Below, piece after piece: positions 22,620 through 27,045 of a stretch of DNA of 27,045 nucleotides. The first letter of the stretch is position 1. Each line of letters opens with the position of its first letter. The DNA lies in contig DATGQT010000258.1 of assembly GCA_035304085.1 (NCBI GenBank), positions 1-27,045 of the forward strand. The letters are read 5' to 3'. A program made the translations under genes and the position numbers. This DNA comes from DATGQT01 sp035304085. Lineage in GTDB: Bacteria; Bacteroidota; Rhodothermia; Rhodothermales; Rubricoccaceae. The notes beneath the pieces are model-generated. The model did no database searches. It saw only the letters and a program-made list of their open reading frames with translations, and was not told where the DNA came from.

Positions 22620-23909
22620 ATGGACTACCGCCTCCTCGTCGCCCGCCGCTACCTCGTCAGCCGCCGCCGCGTGACGCTGATCTCCGTCGTCAGCGGGGTC
22701 TCCGTGGCGGGGGTGGCCCTCGGCGTGGCCGCGCTCGTGGTGGTGCTCTCGGTGATGAACGGGTTCTACGACACCGTCCGCGACCTCCTCGTCTCGTACG
22801 ACCCCCACGTCCGCATCGAGGCGGCCGACGGGCAGCCGCTGGCCGCGCCGGAGTCGCTGCTGGCCGTGGCCCGGCGGACGCCCCACGTCGTGACGGCGGC
22901 GCCGTTCGCCGAGGGGAAGGCGCTGCTGACGAGCCCCGACGCGCGCGCGCCGGGCCGCGTCGTGACCGTGCGCGGGGTGGACCCCGCCGCCCTCGACAGC
23001 ACCGTCGCCCGCGCCGTCACCGCCGGCGTCTTCGACGTGGGGCGGGCGGCCGGCGGGCCCGGCATCGTCATCGGGCACGCGCTCGCGACGCAGCTCGCCC
23101 TCTTCCCCGGCGCGGCCCCCGGCGACGACCTCGGCGGCGCCGTCGGCGTGGCCGGGAGCCGCATCTCGCTCCTCTCGGCCCCCGCGCTGGAGCGGATGGC
23201 GACGCTGTACCCCCTCGGGCTGCCGCCGCAGCAGGTGTTCGTCCTCCGCGGCACGTTCGAGCTCGACCCCGCCTACGACGCCGACCACGTGTTCGTGGGG
23301 CTGGCCGAGGCGCAGCGGCTCTTCCGCCTCCCCGCCGGCCGCGTCTCCGGCGTCGACCTCCGCCTCGACGACGTCGAGGCCGCCGACGCCGTGCAGGCGC
23401 GGCTGCAGGAGCGCCTCGGCGGCGGCTACGCCGTCCGCACGTGGTACGACCTCCAGCCGTCGCTCTACTCCGTGATGCTGCTCGAGAAGTGGGCCGCGAG
23501 CGCGATCCTGCTGCTCATCGTCGTCGTGGCCGCGTTCAACATCGTGGGGGCGCTGACGATGATCGTGATCGAGAAGCGGCAGGACCTCGGGGCGCTCCAG
23601 GCCATGGGCGCCTCGCGCCGCGACGTCGCGCGGATCTTCCTGCTGGAGGGGCTGCTCGTGGGCGGCCTCGGTGTCGGCCTCGGCCTCGCCGTCGGCCTCG
23701 GCCTCGCCCTCCTCCAGAAGTACACGGGGCTGGTGAGGCTGACCGGCGCCGAGTCGTTCGTGATCGCGTCGTACCCCGTCTCGGTCCGGCTCACCGACGT
23801 GGCGCTGATCGCGGCGGTGGCGGTGGGGCTGTGCGTGCTCGCGGCGGTGTACCCGGCGCGGCGGGCGGCGGCCGTCGAGCCGGCCGAGGCCGTCCGCAGC
23901 GGGGCCTGA
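22620..23909 (+). CDS. LolC/LolE-type ABC transporter permease
   Basis: The protein has 429 residues. It has one N-terminal transmembrane helix (about 20-45), a large periplasmic MacB-like domain (about 47-285) and three C-terminal FtsX-type helices (about 291-316, 338-366 and 392-413). The cytoplasmic coupling segment EKRQDLGALQAMGASRRDV at 318-336 contacts the ATPase. The pattern PALERMATLYPLGLPPQQV at 188-206 is typical of lipoprotein-releasing LolC/E proteins, which pass lipoproteins from the inner membrane to the outer-membrane carrier. No LolD ATPase gene is adjacent; Bacteroidota often encode it elsewhere. The ATG at 22620 matches the family N-terminus (LLVARRYLVSRRR). LolC versus LolE cannot be decided, and organisms with one permease use a hybrid. 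Confidence 0.9.
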   Translation: MDYRLLVARRYLVSRRRVTLISVVSGVSVAGVALGVAALVVVLSVMNGFYDTVRDLLVSYDPHVRIEAADGQPLAAPESLLAVARRTPHVVTAAPFAEGKALLTSPDARAPGRVVTVRGVDPAALDSTVARAVTAGVFDVGRAAGGPGIVIGHALATQLALFPGAAPGDDLGGAVGVAGSRISLLSAPALERMATLYPLGLPPQQVFVLRGTFELDPAYDADHVFVGLAEAQRLFRLPAGRVSGVDLRLDDVEAADAVQARLQERLGGGYAVRTWYDLQPSLYSVMLLEKWAASAILLLIVVVAAFNIVGALTMIVIEKRQDLGALQAMGASRRDVARIFLLEGLLVGGLGVGLGLAVGLGLALLQKYTGLVRLTGAESFVIASYPVSVRLTDVALIAAVAVGLCVLAAVYPARRAAAVEPAEAVRSGA

Positions 23910-24246
23910 GGCCGCCCGCCCGACGGCGCTCGTAGCGGGCGCCCCGGCAGCGAGGTCCAACGTATCCCGGCACCTGCGCGGCGAGCCGGGCGACGCCGTG
24001 ACCTGGTGGCGCCGTGACGTGATGGTGAAGTGTCTCGCCCGGCGTTTAGGTCGGACGCCACCGACCGAAACCCGTGGCACGCCGGCGGGCACAGCATCAG
24101 GAGCCTGCGGCCGTCCCGGGTACAGGCCCGGGTCTCGTGGGGCGGATAGCGGAAGCTCCTTGGGATCCTCGTTTTCGTTCGGGGCGGCGTGCCCGGGGGC
24201 GTCTCCAGACGCTTTCAGGACTTCCACACCTTCACCCCCACGTACG
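23910..24246. other. 337 bp gap with two small hairpins, no gene seen
   Basis: No convincing reading frame is visible. There are two perfect 6 bp hairpins with 6 nt loops: GGTCGG/CCGACC (24049-24054, 24061-24066) and CCCGGG/CCCGGG (24115-24120, 24127-24132). A direct repeat of GCCGTGAC lies near 23995-24017. I do not recognise a riboswitch class or a clear promoter. The region is the leader of the downstream lipoprotein gene or the trailer of the permease gene. Confidence 0.5.
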
Positions 24247-25164
24247 ATGATCCGTTCGTTCTCCATCCTGGCCCTCGCCGTGGGCCTCGGCGCGCTGCTC
24301 GCCGCCTGCGACGCCGCCTCCACGGGCACCGACGCCGACGTCCTCCTCACCGACGCCCGCCTAGCCCGCCAGGCCGGCGACCTCGACGAGGCCGTCGCGC
24401 TCCTGGAGGAGGCGTACGCCCTCGACCCCGCCCTCACCGCCGTCCGCGTCGAGCTCTCCGCGACGTACCTCCAGCGTGAAGGGATCGACCTCCTCGACGT
24501 CGACCGGCTGATGCGCCACGTGACCGGCTCCTCCGTCGCCCCGCATCCCCTCGCGAACGCGGCGGGGAGCGCGGCGGAGGGCCGGGCCGGCGCCACGTGC
24601 GTCTACGAAGACGACCCGACGGCGACGCCCTTCGCGCTGAGCGACGTCGAGGGCTACGCCGACCTCTTCGGCAACCAGGACGTCGTCGACGATGCCCTCG
24701 CTCTCCTCCACGACGCCCCGGACGGCGACCTGCCCGTGATGCCGGAGGCCCTCCGCGCCGTCGCGCTCTGCGGCGCCGTCGTGGACGGCCGGCTCGTCTA
24801 CGACCGCGAGGCCGCCCTCGCCGCCCTCCGCGCCGACGGCCTCACCGACGACGAGATCGCCGCCGCCCTCGCCGTCAACGGCGCCACGCTGTTCCTCGAC
24901 AGCTACTTCTTCCTCGCCGAGGACCTCCCGCAGCAGACGGCGTGGTACCGCCTCGCCGACGGCACCATCGGCGTCTGCGCCGAGGACCCCGACGCGCTCC
25001 GGACGCAGACGGAGGCCGCCCTCGCCGACTTCTTCGAGGCGCTCGCGTCGCTCGACCTCCGCGCCGAGCTCATCGGCGGCGGCCCCGCGCGCGAGATCGT
25101 CGACCACGGCGTCGCCGCCTACGAGGCGCTCCGTGGGCACTTCGGGCCCGTCTGCGGCGCCTGA
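24247..25164 (+). CDS. Lipoprotein with a TPR-like segment
   Basis: The protein has 305 residues. A lipoprotein signal (ILALAVGLGALLAAC) ends at Cys21, so the protein should be lipid-anchored, probably at the outer membrane. Residues about 32-66 form a TPR-like helical pair (ARQAGDLDEAVALLEEAYAL). The rest is helical and acidic, with paired cysteines near 118, 177 and 241 that could form disulfides. I do not recognise the family. It precedes an outer-membrane barrel gene on the same strand by 83 bp. A similar lipoprotein-plus-barrel order is common for secretion or uptake systems, but that link is inference. The ATG at 24247 is fixed by the signal peptide. Confidence 0.85.
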   Translation: MIRSFSILALAVGLGALLAACDAASTGTDADVLLTDARLARQAGDLDEAVALLEEAYALDPALTAVRVELSATYLQREGIDLLDVDRLMRHVTGSSVAPHPLANAAGSAAEGRAGATCVYEDDPTATPFALSDVEGYADLFGNQDVVDDALALLHDAPDGDLPVMPEALRAVALCGAVVDGRLVYDREAALAALRADGLTDDEIAAALAVNGATLFLDSYFFLAEDLPQQTAWYRLADGTIGVCAEDPDALRTQTEAALADFFEALASLDLRAELIGGGPAREIVDHGVAAYEALRGHFGPVCGA

Positions 25165-25192
25165 CCCGATTCCTGCCTAGCCGACCTCGCAG

Positions 25193-25221
25193 CGCGGAGG
25201 GGCGCCCCTGGCCCCTCCGCG
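25193..25221. terminator. Hairpin between lipoprotein and barrel genes
   Basis: CGCGGAGGGG (25193-25202) pairs perfectly with CCCCTCCGCG (25212-25221) around a 9 nt loop, 28 bp after the lipoprotein stop. No T-tract follows. It may terminate or attenuate transcription into the barrel gene, whose ATG is 26 bp further on. Confidence 0.5.
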
Positions 25222-25247
25222 TGAGTCCCTACGGTTCTACTTAGATC

Positions 25248-26495
25248 ATGCGTTCCCTAGCCCTAGCGGCCCTCACCCTCCTCGCCGTCGCCGCGCCGCA
25301 CGCGCAGCCGTTCGGCGCCCTCCAGCAGGAAGCCCGCCCGACCGTCCGCGCCTTCGAGGCCCGCGCGATGGGCGACGCCGTCGCCGCCGTGGCGGACCCC
25401 GAGACGGCCTTCTTCTACAACCCCGCCCACCTCGCCCGCCTCGCCCGGCCGTACCGGTTCACCGTCGCCGGCGCCGCCGCCAGCCTCAGCACCGGCATCA
25501 CCGCGAAGTACGCGTTCTGGCGCGACGAGCTGGAGCCCGCCGTCGAGGAGGGTCTCGACGTGATCCGCGAGACGGACCACCCGCGGCTCGAGGCGCTCTA
25601 CCACGACGCCCTCGACGTGGGCCGGCGGCAGGACGTCGGCCGCGTCACCGCCTACGGCCCGGCCTTCCAGGCGCGGGTGTCGGCGGCCGGGTGGGAGGGC
25701 GCCGTCGGCGGCGGCCTCTTCGGCACCGGCGCCGCCCGCCTCCGCTTCACCGACGCCGGCGCGGGCGTCCCCCACCTCGACTTCTACGGGCAGGCCGACG
25801 TCATCGTGCCGGTGGCGGCGGCCGTGCGCGTGCCCCGGACGCCGCTCGCCGTGGGGCTGGCGGCGTCCTACACGCGCCGCCGCGTCACGGCCAAGGACGC
25901 CCTCGTCGAGACGCTCGACCCCGCGCGCGAGCACCTCTACGTGCTCTCGGCCTCGGCCGTGACCGTAGACGCCGGCGTCCACGCCGCCGGCGTGCTGCCC
26001 GGCCTCGACCTCGGCGGCGCCGTCTACGGCCTCCTCGGCGGCGGCTTCACCTACCGCTACGACGGCGACCTCATCGACCTCACCGGCCGGGGCGGCGACG
26101 CCGACCTCGCCGAGGTGGCCGACCTCGAGGCCCGGTTCAACCGCCGCGCCGCGCGCCCCGCCTGGCGCCTCGGCGCCGCCTACCACGTCCCGCTCCCGGC
26201 GGAGGTCGCGCCCGTCCTCGACGGCGTCACCGTCGCCGCCGACTACGTGAGCGCCTCGACGTCGGAGTTCGAGCAGCCGGTGGGGGCGCACCTCCGGATG
26301 GGCGTCCGCGTGGCGGTCAACCCGGCGCTGAGCGTGCGGACGGGCCTCCGCCAGGGCTACCCCTCCTTCGGCACCACCCTCACCCTCCCCGGCGTCCAGT
26401 TCGACTACGCCTTCTTCGGGATCGAGGACGGCCGGACGGCCGGCCAGCTCGGGCGGTACAACCACCACCTCCGCCTCCGCTTCGGGCTGTTCTGA
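25248..26495 (+). CDS. Outer-membrane beta-barrel protein, PorV/FadL-like
   Basis: The protein has 415 residues. A signal peptide occupies about 1-19 (LALAALTLLAVAAPHA). The N-terminal motif ARAMGDAVAAVADPETAFFYNPA (positions about 39-61) is the hallmark of the OmpP1/FadL/PorV-type barrels, in which a glycine-rich segment is followed by YNPA. The remainder has many alternating beta-strand stretches, and the protein ends NHHLRLRFGLF with a terminal aromatic as in barrel proteins. PorV is part of type IX secretion in this phylum and the window encodes a T9SS substrate, but I cannot distinguish PorV from a fatty-acid-type transporter. It may pair with the preceding lipoprotein. Confidence 0.75.
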   Translation: MRSLALAALTLLAVAAPHAQPFGALQQEARPTVRAFEARAMGDAVAAVADPETAFFYNPAHLARLARPYRFTVAGAAASLSTGITAKYAFWRDELEPAVEEGLDVIRETDHPRLEALYHDALDVGRRQDVGRVTAYGPAFQARVSAAGWEGAVGGGLFGTGAARLRFTDAGAGVPHLDFYGQADVIVPVAAAVRVPRTPLAVGLAASYTRRRVTAKDALVETLDPAREHLYVLSASAVTVDAGVHAAGVLPGLDLGGAVYGLLGGGFTYRYDGDLIDLTGRGGDADLAEVADLEARFNRRAARPAWRLGAAYHVPLPAEVAPVLDGVTVAADYVSASTSEFEQPVGAHLRMGVRVAVNPALSVRTGLRQGYPSFGTTLTLPGVQFDYAFFGIEDGRTAGQLGRYNHHLRLRFGLF

Positions 26496-26511
26496 GGAAC
26501 CAGAGGCCAGG

Positions 26512-26590
26512 GGGTCAGAGGTCAGAGGGCAGAAGACAGCGGCCGGGCGGCTTCCTCTGACCCCTGTCTTCTGACCCCTGTCTTCTGTCT
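26512..26590. repeat. Mirrored heptad array between the barrel gene and rpmB
   Basis: Plus-strand units are GGGTCAG (26512), AGGTCAG (26519), AGGGCAG (26526) and AAGACAG (26533). After a spacer they return as TCTGACC (26556), CCTGTCT (26563), TCTGACC (26570), CCTGTCT (26577) and TCTGTCT (26584). The 10 bp stem 26530-26539 with 26564-26573 is perfect and extends with mismatches. It probably folds in the trailer of the barrel mRNA or upstream of the rpmB promoter. Confidence 0.85.
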
Positions 26591-26637
26591 TCCGGCCCCT
26601 ATTCGCCGGAGCCTCACAGTTTTGTGAACGGGGGGCG

Positions 26638-26669
26638 TTGGCGAGCGGGCGGCGCGTGCCGTAGCTTTT
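26638..26669 (+). promoter_or_regulatory. Candidate rpmB promoter
   Basis: TTGGCG (26638-26643) and TAGCTT (26662-26667, extended to TAGCTTTT) are separated by 18 bp, about 76 bp upstream of the rpmB ATG. The -10 fits the TAnCTT pattern seen before several genes here. Confidence 0.5.
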
Positions 26670-26745
26670 CGGGCTTTCCCCACGCTCCCTCCCGAACCCA
26701 AGCCCGGCCCTCCGTCTCCGAGGAGACCCCGAGGCCGCAGAACCG

Positions 26746-26982
26746 ATGGCACGCAAGGACCAGCTCACCGGCAAGGGCCCCATGTCCGGCAACCACGTCT
26801 CGCACGCGAACAACCGCGTGCGCCGGCGCTTTGGCGTGAACCTCCAGAAGAAGCGGTTCTACGTCCCTGAGGAGGACCGCTGGGTGACCCTCCGCGTCTC
26901 GACGCAGACGATGAAGACGATCAACAAGAAGGGCATCAGCGCCGTGCTCCAGGAGGCCCGCGCCCGCGGCGTCCGCGTCTGA
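26746..26982 (+). CDS. rpmB: 50S ribosomal protein L28
   Basis: L28 is a small basic protein of the large ribosomal subunit. The 78 residues match the family along the whole length: KGPMSGNHVSHANNRVRRRF at 10-29, NLQKKRFYVPEEDRWVTLRV at 32-51 and MKTINKKGISAVL at 56-68. Length and charge are normal. It lies 32 bp before rpmG, the usual Bacteroidota pairing. The short stretch just before the ATG (CGCAGAACCG) closely resembles that before rpmG (CGCAGACCG). Confidence 0.97.
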   Translation: MARKDQLTGKGPMSGNHVSHANNRVRRRFGVNLQKKRFYVPEEDRWVTLRVSTQTMKTINKKGISAVLQEARARGVRV

Positions 26983-27014
26983 GCCCGCCCTCCACCCCGT
27001 AACCCCGCAGACCG

Positions 27015-27045
27015 ATGGCCAAAGGCAAGGACGTCCGCCACCAGG
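27015..27045 (+). CDS. rpmG: 50S ribosomal protein L33, N-terminal fragment
   Basis: Only ten codons are visible before the window ends (MAKGKDVRHQ). The opening MAKGKDVR and the position directly after rpmB support L33 of the large ribosomal subunit. The rest lies outside the window, so completeness cannot be judged. Confidence 0.8.
   Translation, partial: MAKGKDVRHQ

Noticed and set aside
23910..24246. Riboswitch in the gap before the lipoprotein gene
   Set aside because: Two short hairpins are present, but no conserved core of cobalamin, SAM, TPP or other known classes could be recognised.

Overview
This 27 kb window is very GC-rich (about 70% by eye) and chromosomal in character. It looks like a Rhodothermia-type Bacteroidota, probably close to Rubricoccaceae. 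That placement is an inference from four things: the order of the division and cell-wall (dcw) genes with no murF between murE and mraY, a C-terminal type IX secretion sorting domain, an ECF sigma factor paired with a TPR-tailed Ser/Thr kinase, and the rpmB-rpmG pair. I see no mobile elements, CRISPR arrays, tRNA or rRNA genes.

Positions 1-9915 (minus strand) hold the dcw cluster, transcribed mraZ, rsmH, ftsL-like, ftsI (with PASTA domains), murE (meso-DAP type by its DNPR motif), mraY, murD, ftsW. The ftsW gene runs off the left edge. Upstream of mraZ is a dense 305 bp control region. It has TGGG-type MraZ boxes overlapping a probable promoter, a perfect DnaA box, and two 16 bp palindromes of the form GTGAA-N6-TTCAC. 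The palindromes sit just before a divergent lexA-like gene (10221-10877). That LexA-like protein keeps the DNA-binding fold, but its S24 peptidase domain has lost the cleavage site, the catalytic Ser and the catalytic Lys.

Positions 10880-14135 (minus strand) encode an ECF sigma factor followed by a membrane Ser/Thr kinase with TPR repeats. Divergent from it, 14302-17789 (plus strand) carries a secreted cupin, a seven-repeat FG-GAP beta-propeller with a T9SS sorting tail, and two tandem paralogues of a family I do not recognise. Positions 17879-22476 (minus strand) carry a DUF819 membrane protein, a Nudix hydrolase, CTP synthase (pyrG) behind a foldable leader, and an outer-membrane-type protein. 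Positions 22620-27045 (plus strand) carry a LolC/E-type ABC permease, a TPR lipoprotein, an outer-membrane barrel, rpmB and the start of rpmG.

The most unusual structure is a family of intergenic mirrored tandem-repeat arrays. At eight places a gap contains degenerate 7- or 8-nt units on one side and the reverse complement of the same units on the other, so the transcript can fold into a long hairpin. The unit sequence differs at every locus, but the unit length and mirrored layout are conserved. Every gap longer than 50 bp inside the dcw cluster has one.
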